Source of the DNA: Astrothelium macrocarpum
Taxonomy: Eukaryota; Ascomycota; Dothideomycetes; Trypetheliales; Trypetheliaceae
DNA: 22,703 bases
Reading direction: 5' to 3'
Assembly: GCA_021030915.1 (NCBI GenBank)
Contig: JAGEMR010000244.1
Location: forward strand, 1-22,703
Both the position numbers and the translations under genes were made by a program. Positions 1 to 9,980 of this stretch are shown here, piece by piece. Positions within the stretch are counted from its first letter, which is position 1, and the number at the start of each line of letters is the position of its first letter. The notes under the pieces were generated by a model. It was not told where the DNA came from, made no database searches, and saw only the letters and a program-made list of their open reading frames with translations.

Positions 1-1250
1 GAATGATTTATCAGAAATAATATAATTCTATCATTATTTTCGTATTATATAATTATTCCAAATTCTTATAAAATTATAAATAATCTGACAAATAATAGAA
101 AAATAAATAATTCATAATATAATTCATTTAACAGAATTATTATGATATAAATTATTTTTCTTGAATTATTTAAAATATATTTTCTATTTATTTATAGAAA
201 TTTTAATAAATTAATTCCATCAAATTTCAATTTATTGATTTATTTTATTAATATCATATCAAATAATATCAATAAAAAAAAGATCATATTTATTAAATAA
301 AATTCGTTGGATTTGATAATGAACATCAGTTATTATTATTATTTTCATATTTCGATTATATCAAATAATTTTAGATTAAAATTTATATTCATTTATTATA
401 TCGAAATATTATTTATAGATATTAATTTAAATAAAAGCGTTTATATCAATATATATTCAAATAATGAATTTTAAATACGAATTAATAATAATATATATTT
501 TTATTCTGTATTATTTCAATTTATAATAAATATTAATTAATTAAATACGATTCGGATCATTAAAAATATAAGAAATTCGGTTTATATTACATTTTTAATT
601 ACGGTATTAAAATTTATATAAATAAATTCGATAAAAAATATTCCAGAAATGATTTCATAAAATGGATATTCATAATAAAGAACGAATATATATATACAAT
701 AATTCATGATTATAATTCTTAATATGATCTTATTATATCTTATATCTGATAATTTATTCAATTTATCAATTTTTTTATTCAATATTTTTATTAACAATTC
801 TTTGACGAATATTCTAAAAATATCTTAATTATTAAAGATAACGTAATTTTAAATAGAAACCATGTTATTAAAAAACAAAAAATATCTTCTCATCAGATCA
901 ATTAAAATCGAAATATATCAAAATCATGAATATATGAATAATTGATTTCTTCTTTGAATCCATTTTTGATTATTTCAATATATTCCATTATTGAAACCGT
1001 CTTTTTAATATATTAATCGATAATAAATTTAATCCTTTCTATTATTATAACCATTTTAATATCTTTTTATTCGTTGATCCAGTTTCGTAATAATTGATTA
1101 TTTCGTGACGAAAATATTCAAAAAATAATAAAAGATGAGGCATAAAATACTGTAAACACGCTGAACAGAACAATTAATAAAACACCAAATTTTCATACGT
1201 AATAATTCCATATTTTCCGAATTAGACAATAACAGCTGAAATGACGGATT
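1..1250. other. AT-rich, heavily mutated block (decayed repeat)
   Basis: Almost pure A/T with scattered TCA, TCT, TGA and AGA. No reading frame here looks like a gene; the longest open stretch (582-797, minus) is low-complexity Ile/Tyr/Asn sequence expected by chance at this composition. The composition matches the mutated transposon blocks elsewhere in the window, so it is probably an old repeat. I could not match it to the gypsy or pogo-like elements. Composition recovers gradually over about 1100-1300 rather than at a sharp junction. Confidence 0.7.
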
Positions 1251-1342
1251 TATTTTGATAAATTCTCATCACCATGTCAATTTGGTGGGGATTTGTGTGT
1301 GCGGAACATTTTCGGCGAAATTATGAGCCGTTTTGAGCCACT

Positions 1343-1834
1343 ATGCGCTATGGCGCTCCGTCACATGTTTCATCTTTCCCGACTTCCCCCACTTTGAGCA
1401 AATTTCAACTGGATGGTAAGTGAGATGACGGGCAGACTGCACGTATGTCACGCATCCTTTGATTGTTCACAACATTCTCAGGTTACCAACGATCGCCGGC
1501 ACATTGCCGCAGATGTCAGCTTCCTCCGTCTACATCCATCCAGTGGGAGGATCTCCCGTCCTCCCGAAAAGGGATGATCTCGGTAAACAGCGCTGTAGGG
1601 TGCTGGGGCTTTTCTTCCACGGCTTCTTTGTCGGTGAAGACGTTTGACATGGCAATATCTCGCATCAAGCTGATAGTGCTGGGAGACGAAGACTACCTTA
1701 ACTTTATCGATCGTAAAGCCGTTTGTCGAGATTCATTGATTTCAATGCTGTACCAAGTGGCCGCGATGTTATCTGAGAATATCTCGGTAACGATATCAAC
1801 TCGGTCACCGAATCAGTTCTCCATATCAAGGTGA
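1343..1834 (+). CDS. possible small two-exon gene, unidentified
   Basis: An ATG at 1343 opens a frame that runs to a good donor (GTAAGT) at 1416. Removing 1416-1481, which ends in CAG, keeps the frame open to TGA at 1834, giving about 141 residues. The join is phase 1 and is open on both sides, which is the main argument for a gene. The peptide is rich in Ser and Pro, has three Cys around residues 31-35 and 55, and matches no family I know. It ends about 100 bp before the MFS start on the same strand, so it could instead be MFS leader or promoter sequence. Treat it as a weak prediction. Confidence 0.2.
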
Positions 1835-1937
1835 TCTTACGCTTTCAGGTTCATCAGTAAGTTTGATCTTTTGTATTTGCATCGCAGACTTTCGTACGTT
1901 TGGTTCTGCAAACTGCACGGACAGCAGCCGAGACAAA

Positions 1938-3711
1938 ATGAGTGCTATCAATGTGAATGGGAAAATGAATGGAGTACATCCCAGCGTGGACGTTGACTCA
2001 CAGGAAGAAGCGGCGTTCGAAGAAAAAGTCATTGAGAAGATTAGAAGTGATGCGTTTGTAGTCAACTGGTATGGACCAGATGATCCTGGACATCCCCAGA
2101 ATCTGCCAAGATGGCGCAAATGGGCCATCACCATGTCCATGGCTCTACACGTTCTCTCCACGACATTTGCGTCATCCGTGTTCAGCGCGGCTAGTAGAGT
2201 GACTGCAATAGAATTTGGAGTCAGGGTTGAGGTTACAGTACTCGCGACTTCACTGTTCATGGTCGGATTTGCTGTAGGTCCAACTATGTTCGGGTGAGTA
2301 CATCATATCACTCCCAAAGTTAGAGCCCGCTTAACATACAGTCAGACCGCTCAGTGAACGTTTTGGAAGAAAGAATCCTTTATTCGTTGGCTATCTCCTC
2401 TTTGTGATACTACAAATTCCTGTTGCCATTGCGACAAACCTCCCAACTATCCTCGTCTTCCGATGCCTACAAGGCATGGCAGGATCGGCACCATCTTCAA
2501 TCATTGGTGGCGCTCTGGCAGATATCTGGAATCCAAGAGAACGCGGCTTCGCTGTCCCTTGCGTCGCTGCATTCTTAATGATCGGTCCAGTGCTTGGTCC
2601 AATTGTGAGACTGCTGGAAGCGCCTAGATTTTTGTCTACTCAGCTAACTGGATCACTAGATTGGATCATTGATCGTTCAAAGTCCTCTTGGATGGAGATG
2701 GTAAGGCTTTCATTTCTCACGCCTTGATGAGATCATAGTAGTGACGATATGCACTAGGATCGAGTATGTGACGGCGATAATGTCTTTTGCAATTGCAGTG
2801 ATCACCTTTCCAGCGATGGCCGAAGGATACACTCCGATCCTACTCGCACGCCGAGCAAAGCGTCTGAGATACATGACCCGTAATTGGGCTTTACGTGCTA
2901 AATTCGAAGAGACGGAAACAAACCTCAAAGACCTTGCAGACCGATATCTCCAGCGGCCAGCGAAGATGCTAGTGTTGGAGCCAATCCTACTCCTTGTTTC
3001 TATATACATGTCATTTGTTTTTGGTAAGTAATGTGCTACTGCACGACTCTTCTCACGCGGAGTGGACTGACTTTATACTCAGGCCTTACCTACCTCTTCT
3101 TTCTCGCATACCCAATGTCATTTGCACTTGAGCGTGGCTGGCAGCCCACCCAAGCCGGCCTTCCACTCCTCTCTATACTCCTTGGAGTCATTGGAGGAGC
3201 AGCTCTCATTGCTTTCACTACCAGAACCCGTCTTGCTCCAAATCCTCAGGAAGGTCGCCCACAGGAAACCCGGCTTTTGCTCATGATGCTCGGTGCCATC
3301 TTACTGCCCGTTGGCATGTTCTGGTTTGCATGGACTAGCTCTTCTACATTGAATCCCTGGCCTCAGATTGTAGCCGGTGTGCCGATTGGATTCGGCATCA
3401 TCCTGATCAATATGCAAGGTCTTAATTATCTCATTGATTGCTACGGGATCAATGCCAACTCGGCCATTGCGGCAAATACATGTCTACGGTCTTTGTTTGC
3501 CGCGGGCTTCCCACTGTTTGCGTGAGTTAGAAAGATCCATAGTTTACTTAATCTCTAACATTCGTGTAGTTCGGCTATGTATCGTGCGCTCGGCGTGAAG
3601 TGGGCGACGACCTTGCTTGGGTTGATTGGAGTTATGCTTGCGCCGGTACCGCTCGTATTCTACAATTTTGGGGCACGAATCCGGGCACTGAGTAAATATG
3701 TTCCTACGTGA
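1938..3711 (+). CDS. MFS transporter, DHA1 drug/polyamine type
   Basis: Complete six-exon gene: 1938-2293, 2346-2604, 2660-2700, 2758-3023, 3083-3521, 3570-3711 (1,503 coding bases, 500 residues). All five introns are GT-AG, 48-59 bp, with plausible branch sites (CTAAC or CTGAC-like), and every join keeps frame. The protein has the NWYGPDDPGHPQN signature just before TM1, typical of fungal 12-TM DHA1 proton antiporters. MFS motif A (GPLSERFGRK) spans intron 1, the TM4 signature RCLQGMAGSAPSS follows, and motif C (GPVLGPIIG) spans intron 2; LGWRW follows. A charged cytoplasmic loop (residues about 225-275) separates the two halves. It should sit in the plasma membrane and export small compounds or polyamines; the substrate cannot be read from sequence. 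The start at 1938 lies upstream of the conserved signature. No RIP-type stops are present, so it appears functional. Confidence 0.93.
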
Positions 3712-4271
3712 GCATGCTCAATTGGAAAATTGCTCTTTGTTGCCGTCTCCGGACTTTGGACCCCTTAAATACAAGGATACTTGTAATTTGTCCAGCCTGA
3801 TACTGACAAGGTTTGGTGGCTGTACAACAGGCTCTCGAGGTTTCACCATCTGTACTGGATTTAAGTGATTGAGATTGAACCCTTAGATAAGTTGGAAATA
3901 TAAACACTACCGTAATTCTGAGAACGCGTGGCGTCGTAATTTTCTACTAGATAGGGGTTGATATGTGAGTTGCTGCTAGGATGGGCCAAAAGCTTATTCG
4001 AGGATGATTTATTTCGTCCAACGTCCTATACTACTAATATCCTTCTGTGAATTAACTGGATCTCAACGAGATATGTGTTCAGAGAGAACACTTAGTGCAT
4101 TAGTATCACAGTGTAAAGCAGAGGATTTTTGTTGCGGATGCCCGATAATTCTTTGCATTGCTCGCATTTTCAAAATTGAATCACTCTACCGATTTCAGCC
4201 AAACACAAGCATCAATCCAGAACGCTCTTCGGTTGAGATAAAGGCTGATTTGTCCCAAATAGGTCTTGTAA
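3712..4271. other. intergenic, no gene seen
   Basis: Normal-composition sequence downstream of the MFS gene. Open frames (for example 4004-4303 plus) have no recognisable motif, codon pattern or splice sites. It probably holds the MFS 3' untranslated region; I see no distinct terminator or repeat. Confidence 0.5.
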
Positions 4272-4826
4272 TTAGCTGCATTCCTTCCTCGTATCAGCGT
4301 TAAATTCTCTCATCGACCGCACTGCTTTCGCGCTGTCGTTGCTAAAGCCAAGAAATGGAGCTGGAGTAATTGAGAGCTGATGGCTTTGTTTTATCCCTGT
4401 AGTAAACGGCGGCATGTTGGTTTTGCCTTGATTGTACTTGCTTTGAAAGGAATTGTAAGAACGAATCACAGAGGGAACGTTGTGGGTGCTACCGCTTAGA
4501 ATAATAGACTAATAGATGCAGAATCCGTATAACTTCTTATACGCGCCCTCTATAATAGCCACTTCATCGTTGAATCCCATGGAGCGTTCATACAGAACAC
4601 TACTATTGAAGCTCTTGGTGTCGCCATCCACGATGACAAGTCGAACACCGTTCAGCCCCTCCTCAAGGTCGAGAGGAACACCTCCATCCACGAATCCATG
4701 AGTTCCCGCTCTATATAGGCCACGCCCTCGACCTTGCTTTCGACGGTGCCAACCACGCGCGCCTAATTTACGTTCGACTATCTTCCAATTAGCCTCTTCC
4801 TCAGGATCATGAAGCTGTGGAAGCAA
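4272..4826 (-). pseudogene. unidentified coding remnant with one in-frame TAG
   Basis: The minus strand has a gene-like reading from about 4826 to 4512, containing GFVDGGVPLDLEEGLNGVRL and, later, NDEVAIIEGAYKKLYG. The frame is stopped by TAG at 4509-4511, then continues open in the same frame to 4272. A CAG to TAG transition would explain the stop, but a genuine end at 4509 is also possible. There is no ATG at the upstream end; the frame is open to about 4857, where it overlaps the plus-strand gene. The EGAYKKLYG stretch faintly recalls the helix with EKAYAKL in calpain-like proteases, but no catalytic Cys, His or Asn block is visible, so I assign no function. Confidence 0.35.
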
Positions 4827-5343
4827 GCGGCGCTTTGTGCGCCGCCAGCGCGTATATCAAGAACCCGGAGGGCCAGGCCGGCGTTGCTCGCTACAAAGAA
4901 GCGTACTGGAGCTATCCTCCTATCCTTCTCGTGGTTCAAGCGTGTGGTGCAAAGCATATGCTAGGAGAGGACTCATGTGACGAGGTCGAGCCGACGGTGC
5001 GGGATGCGTGTCATCACCAATCCTTAGATTCCGGCTGCAGGAGCAGCCAAATTGGACGCATTGGCAGGGTTTATACAAATTGGAAGTGCTGCCAGAGGGT
5101 CGGGAGGTGCAAAACTGTGAAAGGGTGAAGTCGTTATTTGATGATGCGGAGTTTTTAGTGCCGGGGTGGATGGTCTTTGAGTGGTGGCTGAGAGTTGTGG
5201 AGGTATTAAAGGCGAATGATGAAGGGTGGCTTGCGGCGATGCCGAGAGATTTCACGAAGACAAAGGTGGCATTGAAAGAAGGAAAGGTGGTGGGGGTTTG
5301 GAATGTAATGGGGAAGAGAATAATGGATCCTAGTGTGTGCTAA
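4802..5343 (+). CDS. hypothetical protein, 5'-incomplete, likely two exons
   Basis: Frame open from a CAG acceptor or stop near 4793-4804 to 4996, then intron 4997-5040 (44 bp, weak donor GTGCGG, acceptor GCTGCAG), then 5041-5343 ending TAA. The join is phase 0. The exon 2 product has gene-like composition, with EQPNWTHWQGLYKLEVLPEG and AEFLVPGWMVFEWWLRVVEV, and is rich in Trp and in acidic/basic alternation. I do not recognise the family. No start codon is visible upstream in frame, so one or more 5' exons are missing or destroyed; the neighbouring stretch is occupied by an antisense reading. It ends 52 bp from the end of the convergent pseudokinase gene. Confidence 0.45.
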
Positions 5344-5395
5344 ATATTGATTTATGGATACAGGACTCAAGGACTTGAACTACAGATTTGGTTCA

Positions 5396-7177
5396 TCAGC
5401 CGTAATTTTTCGAGACGTTAATGCGAAACTTGGCGATCAAGTCAAGTTGCCGATCGTTGTTGGCGCCAAGGTTGAAGACTCCAGTCAGACATTTCTCTAC
5501 CACGGCAGCATAGGCGCTCCCTACTTCACGTCGTATCTCTGTTCCTCGGACGGCATCAAGGACTATTTCATTGATAACATACTTCGGCGGCAGCTTTAAC
5601 ATCCCAGCAGCAAGGTCAGCCGCGAACTTGTCCAATTGCTTCGCAAAGAGCGAAGACATAGGTCTCCAAAGGCCGATCTCTAGCAGGACAATGCCGAGCG
5701 AATATATGTCATGCTCGCTAGTAAATTTCTTAGAAGGCTCTCCGTACCGATCTGGATGTGCGTACAGATTTGTTTCGAGATCTAAGATTGCTTCGAGAAT
5801 AGTCTGATCAAGTGATCGGCGGGAAGCGCCCCAGCCTGCGAGAGAAGGGAAGATACGATTTCGATACTTGGGATCGGGGAAGACTAGAATACAGCTAGAC
5901 GAGACATTCTTGTGAACCCGGCCGGAATCGATAATGCCCAGGACTGTTGATGCGAGAGCAGAGGCCAAAGCGTATCGCCCTTCGAGGTACGGCTTTCCGG
6001 CAGGTCTGCCTCGACTATCGATCTGTATCATTAAATCGTGTAGTGTCTGTAGCTGACAATCTTCATGCAGGATAGAAGGAGGACGGTAGAGCAGCGTGCT
6101 TCGTGACTTTCCCGATTCATCCAGGAAGCCAATACAATTAAGGGTGTAAATTGTAAAGTCGTCCTCTTTCGTCTCTGGATAAATCTCGCCCCACGAATCA
6201 TGCGACAGCCACGAGAGATACTTTAACGGTTCTTTGAGTTGCCCGGCCTTTTCGTCGTTGCGCTCTTCTGTGGCAATGGCCAACGCGTGATTGTAGTTTC
6301 GCACTTCCGCAATGACTGTACAATCTTCAAAGCAGTTCAAATCTGAGTATTGACTAACCTTGAACCTATTCCTTGGACTCTGGCCGGGTCTTTCCTCCAG
6401 CAAGCCCTGCAGAGGTCCAAAGCCGTTAGGTGGCTGGCTTTTTTCTTTTCGCTGCCTCCGCATGACGCTCTGTATTCCCGATCTCTGTTCTTCTTGAGTT
6501 GAACTTAGGGCAAAGCCTTGACCCGGCACACCATCGACAAGCAGCATAAGCTCCAAATCGTTGCGCAGTCTCTGTGTCCACGCAGAAATTTCTTGTAACA
6601 TCACGTTGAGTTTCTCTTTGGCAAAGAGCGACCAAAAAAGGGGGCAGGCTCGGGCCTCCAAGTTCCCAAGTTTGGACTTGATCCGATCTCTTAAATGTCT
6701 GCTTTTATCTTTGGAGTCTGCGCTTTGGGGCGTTTCTTGTATATGACCTCCAATTTCGTATTCGTTGCGTTCGTCAAGAGCAATACCGTGCTTAAGGGCC
6801 TGCCTGCTATACCCATCAAGCGTCTTATTTAGATTAAGCAAAATAGTCAAGACATCACGCTTCAACCTTAAGGAAATATGCTCTTGCTTCATGAGGGCTT
6901 TCTTTTCGCCGTCAAAGCACACATCCCTGAATGTCTCGACAAACACAAATTCATGATTTAGCCTTTCTTGGAACGTTCGCTTCTGATCGCCGTAAGCGCG
7001 GATGCCAGCAACAACTTCCGTAATGAAGATGATAACAGCATATATGCCATGGGCCACAATTTCGGCCGCAGTGAAGATTTTCGCAGGGTATATCGAACCT
7101 GCTTGATTGAAAAATATGCCAACTTGGTTGTAGGATCCATCAACGATTACGTCACCGAATGTCTGGTCGATGGACAT
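5396..7177 (-). CDS. pseudokinase with N-terminal short signalling motif (HET/NLR-type)
   Basis: One uninterrupted 593-codon frame from ATG at 7177; the frame is open further to 7270 but without an ATG, so an upstream exon is possible. Residues 5-21 (QTFGDVIVDGSYNQVGI, 7165-7115) match repeats at the C-terminus of gene B. Residues about 34-230 are helical, opening with a hydrophobic helix (AAEIVAHGIYAVIIFITEVV). Residues about 350-590 look like a degenerate protein kinase: VHKNVSSSCILVF sits where HRDLKPxNIL is expected, with Asn for the catalytic Asp; PSLAGWG replaces DFG; NLYAHPDRYGEPSKKF and HDIYSLGIVLLEIGLW mark the activation-segment end and helix F. No clear VAIK lysine is seen. It is therefore probably catalytically dead and acts in recognition or scaffolding. 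Its start faces the start of gene B, 974 bp away. Confidence 0.75.
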   Translation of the reverse strand: MSIDQTFGDVIVDGSYNQVGIFFNQAGSIYPAKIFTAAEIVAHGIYAVIIFITEVVAGIRAYGDQKRTFQERLNHEFVFVETFRDVCFDGEKKALMKQEHISLRLKRDVLTILLNLNKTLDGYSRQALKHGIALDERNEYEIGGHIQETPQSADSKDKSRHLRDRIKSKLGNLEARACPLFWSLFAKEKLNVMLQEISAWTQRLRNDLELMLLVDGVPGQGFALSSTQEEQRSGIQSVMRRQRKEKSQPPNGFGPLQGLLEERPGQSPRNRFKVSQYSDLNCFEDCTVIAEVRNYNHALAIATEERNDEKAGQLKEPLKYLSWLSHDSWGEIYPETKEDDFTIYTLNCIGFLDESGKSRSTLLYRPPSILHEDCQLQTLHDLMIQIDSRGRPAGKPYLEGRYALASALASTVLGIIDSGRVHKNVSSSCILVFPDPKYRNRIFPSLAGWGASRRSLDQTILEAILDLETNLYAHPDRYGEPSKKFTSEHDIYSLGIVLLEIGLWRPMSSLFAKQLDKFAADLAAGMLKLPPKYVINEIVLDAVRGTEIRREVGSAYAAVVEKCLTGVFNLGANNDRQLDLIAKFRINVSKNYG

Positions 7178-8151
7178 GTATGGAGAGGCTTGAACCCAGA
7201 AATTAAGCGATGGCAAGCCTGAAAGGAAGGTTTTGGATACCAGGGTGTCTATGTTACAACCCTGCTGCAAGTAATGAGACTTCGTTCGTCGACTACCTGA
7301 AGATCAAATATTCGATAAGACAAGTTAGGAGCATTCTTGCGAACAAAGCAGTTGAAGTGTTTTCTAACACATCTTATGAAATGCCTTGACCCTAGAAACT
7401 CAGATCACTTATCACTTTCAGAGCTTCTGATATGCTCAGGGGAAGGCATGGTGTGCCACGATAATGGCTGTGTATACACGTCAGACCTGTCACAAAAAAA
7501 AGCTGGAACAGAGCACGAGGACATGAAACTGTGGGCCAGGCAGAGCTCTAACGGCCGGCAGTTGAATGCTGTTAGCCATATTTGCTGGGTAGATGTAGGC
7601 ACTCCATACTCCGTACTGAGGTGCAGTTTAAAAGTAGTCGCCTGGGCTGAGAACGCCAAACCCTGGCTATACCATATTTGGTTAGATGCGGCTAGCGTCC
7701 CTGTCGTACTAGTTAGATCAAACCTTTATTCAAACAGTCCTTTTAGTCTAAATATTAGTCTGTATATTTATTAATCAGTTTTAACTTTGATTAGATTAGA
7801 TTATGTGAGTTGGAAGGGGATGAAGGCAATTCTTTTGGGTTCGTGAACCTATTGTCTGCCTTTCAAAAAGCGGTCTGTAATGGCATCAAGCATCTCTATT
7901 GACAGGCAAGCTTGCAGGGTAAGACTTGTTGAGCCAGGCCCTATCGCTACAGGCTTTATGCATTTAGGTTTGCAAGGCACAACTTGTGTTGGCACCGCCT
8001 CACTGTTGTCTGATTTTCGGTTATCTACTCAGTGAATAAGTTAGCAACATGCTTTCGGGCATTTGGTCATGTTGTTTACGATACAGAGAAGATTAGCACA
8101 GCCCCTTCATACTAATGAGTCACCCACTATAAGTTAGTAGCGTGATTCTGA
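7178..8151. promoter_or_regulatory. presumed shared promoter region between pseudokinase gene and gene B
   Basis: Divergent intergenic region between the ATG at 7177 (minus) and the ATG at 8152 (plus). Composition is normal and no RIP is evident, so both promoters may be intact. An open frame at 7337-7774 (plus) has no motif or coding character and is not called. AT-rich stretches near 7740-7800 could hold TATA-like elements. I cannot identify specific operator sites. Confidence 0.4.
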
Positions 8152-8238
8152 ATGTCAGGTCTTCAACAAGTTGTTGCTATCATCGGACTTGCTGAGGTTG
8201 CTTTTCGGAGTATCGTTTCTGTTGGAGCTGATCTGAAT
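8152..8238 (+). pseudogene. gene B, exon 1 (cut off from its remaining exons)
   Basis: ATG at 8152 begins a 29-codon stretch, MSGLQQVVAIIGLAEVAFRS and onward, a hydrophobic/amphipathic N-terminal helix of the kind that opens fungal HeLo, SesA and PigL_N-type domains (MSGLE...V is a frequent start). It ends exactly at a donor-like GTATGA (8239). The expected next exon is not here: 25 bp later a 44-bp terminal inverted repeat of a TA-target transposon begins. Sequence beyond the matching inverted repeat at 17165 continues with the rest of such a domain in a compatible phase, so I treat the two parts as one gene split by insertion in intron 1. Alternatively this is an independent 5' fragment. 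Confidence 0.6.
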
Positions 8239-8263
8239 GTATGAAACTGTGGGATGTATTGTA

Positions 8264-8307
8264 GGAGTATCCACGGGTCCGTGCAACCCACGGGTATCTG
8301 CAACACC
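8264..8307 (+). repeat. left terminal inverted repeat of the TA-target element
   Basis: 44 bp identical, in reverse complement, to 17119-17162. It contains CCACGGGT twice as a direct repeat 19 bp apart, which may be transposase binding sub-sites. It escaped the mutation that erased the interior. TA precedes it at 8262-8263. Confidence 0.85.
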
Positions 8308-8355
8308 GCTCCGCGTTGCGCACCACCACCTTCAAAATTGAATAACTCCACAACC

Positions 8356-8460
8356 ATGGATCTGATTGATCAGCTAATTACAATATCGAATTTGCAAAAA
8401 TCTGATGAAAAGATTCTATTAAAAATTGAAAAAAAAAAAAAACATCATTCAACGGTTTGA
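8356..8460 (+). pseudogene. transposase N-terminus remnant
   Basis: ATG in a good context (CCATGG) starts a readable 34-codon stretch with MDLIDQLITISNLQ and then SDEKILLKIEK, resembling the charged helix that opens the psq-type helix-turn-helix of fungal pogo-like transposases. A poly-A run and TGA at 8458 end it, and beyond this the sequence is too AT-rich to read. The position just inside the TIR supports the call; the family resemblance is from memory. Confidence 0.4.
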
Positions 8461-9466
8461 CGGTATAAAATCGGCCAAATAATATTAAAAAATAATATAC
8501 GGAATCATATCAATATATTATTTTAATATCAATAAAAAATGAATTTTATTATTTAAATTAATAAAATTATAAATTAAAATATTTTATCAATATTTCAAAT
8601 AATATATAATTAGATTATTATTATTATTAAAAAATAATCTGAAATTAATTGAATTATAATTTTTATAAAATGATATAAAAACGAATTTTATAATAATTAT
8701 ATTTAATCATTTAATATAGAATAAAAAAAAATAAATAATTATTATAATTATAAATTATATTTTAATCAAATAAATAAAATCAAATTTTTAATATTTAAAT
8801 TAATAATTTATTAATTTGAAAATTTTTCTAATAATCATTAAATTCTTTCATAAAATATTTATAATATGAATGAAAAAGATTTTTTTATTATTTAATAATA
8901 GAAAATTAAAAAATTTTTTAAAAAATTATTTTTAAAACCGATAAAATATTTGAATTTATTCAATTTAATAATAAAAAATAGATTATTATTATTGATTATA
9001 TTTATATAAATAATTTATATATTTTATTTAATATTATTTATAAAATAAAATAAAATAATTATCAAAATATCTAATTTTAAAATTTTAAAAATTAAAAATA
9101 TTTTTTTAATTATTCAAATTTAAAATAAATTTTTAAAATTTATGATTTTAATTAATTTAAAAATATTTTTGATCGATTTATAAAAATAAAAATTATAAAT
9201 GATTTTAAAAAAAAATTTCTGATAATTAATAATTATCATTTTTATATTTTTGATATTTTTCTAAATTATATTATAATAATTCAAATTAATATTATAATTT
9301 TTTTATTTTATTTGATTTATTAATTTCAATTATTTGATATAAATTATTTTAATTTTTTAATGAATTATTATTTATAAATATTCGATTATATATTTTATAT
9401 AATAATAAATTTAATAAAAATAATAAAAAAAGATTTTCTGAAATTATTTTAATATATATATCAAAA
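8461..9466. other. AT-rich remains of the TA-target element, left part
   Basis: Extremely A/T-rich with no readable protein. In 8521-8880 I count 12 C, 11 of them after T, and 11 G, all before A. This is presumably the 5' half of the transposase gene, destroyed by C-to-T and G-to-A changes. Confidence 0.7.
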
Positions 9467-9471
9467 GATAT
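9467..9471 (+). repeat. target-site duplication GATAT, left copy
   Basis: GATAT immediately precedes the LTR start (TG at 9472) and is repeated at 16206-16210 directly after the other LTR. Five bp is the usual duplication for Ty3/gypsy integration. Confidence 0.9.
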
Positions 9472-9849
9472 TGTTATGATCCTAGGTATCCTTGGAGTCA
9501 AGTCTACTTGGGATCAAGGTGGCTTCTGAAATGAGTCGGTAAAGGACTGAACTAGCAAGAAGTGATATGGTTTGATAATTCAAAATTCTGCTGAAGACGT
9601 TATTAAAGACTAGTTTAGAGAATGGCTTTGAATACAATGAATCCATAATGGTCGTGTTGCGTTTTTATATATTTGCAACATTTCCAGGCTCATAATAGAA
9701 GACTCCTGAATCAGGGGTTGATTCTTCTGGCTCATAACATGAGCCCTCTGAATCAAAGGTTGGCTCTCCTGGTTCATAGTATGAGCTTTTTGAGCCAGAG
9801 GTCGGGCGGGTATACGGACGTGTATACAGCCCTCTCAATGGTCACAACA
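9472..9849 (-). repeat. 3' LTR of the gypsy element (left)
   Basis: 378 bp from TGTTATGATCC to GGTCACAACA, with short inverted ends (TGTTRTGA). It aligns base for base in length with 15828-16205; differences are almost all transitions. Overall it is less mutated than the right LTR in its first half and more mutated in its repeat array. Confidence 0.95.
9687..9810. repeat. 42-bp palindromic tandem repeats in the left LTR
   Basis: Three units of 42 bp (the last incomplete) starting at 9687, 9729 and 9771. Each intact unit is two hairpin palindromes, GGCTCATAnnATGAGCC and GAGCCAAAGGTTGGCTC, separated by 4-bp pyrimidine spacers. Unit 1 is worn by transitions here. Confidence 0.85.
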
Positions 9850-9866
9850 CTATCCCCTCCTTCTCG
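9850..9866 (-). promoter_or_regulatory. polypurine tract (plus-strand priming site)
   Basis: Read on the minus strand, a purine-rich run (GAAGGAGGGGATAG) directly abuts the 3' LTR (TGTTGTGACC). This is where a polypurine tract is expected. The second gypsy copy has the same feature at 22216-22232. Confidence 0.75.
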
Positions 9867-9980
9867 GCACATGACCTCATGTGTTTATATATTATGATGA
9901 TATATTCTATGGTCATCATGGTTTCTTCTTTTTGTGTTTCCAAATTTCGCCCGTCTTATTCTTCTATTCGCCGTACATAA

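Noticed and set aside
582..797. Minus-strand 71-codon open frame in AT-rich DNA
   Set aside because: Low-complexity Ile/Tyr/Asn product; such frames are common by chance in this composition, as at 20736-20927 and 11403-11603.
2605..2727. Apparent loss of frame in the MFS gene after GPI, with a different C-terminus
   Set aside because: Explained by two introns (2605-2659 and 2701-2757) with a 41-bp exon between; spliced, the expected LGWRW segment is restored.
4509..4826. Calpain-like protease call from EGAYKKLYG
   Set aside because: One short helix-like match only; no catalytic residues or flanking calpain blocks.
7337..7774. 145-codon plus-strand ORF upstream of gene B
   Set aside because: No motif, no coding-like composition, and a similar-length shadow frame on the other strand; it is more likely promoter or repeat-derived DNA.
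9673..9810. CRISPR array
   Set aside because: The direct repeats are contiguous palindromic units inside LTRs of a eukaryotic retrotransposon, without unique spacers.
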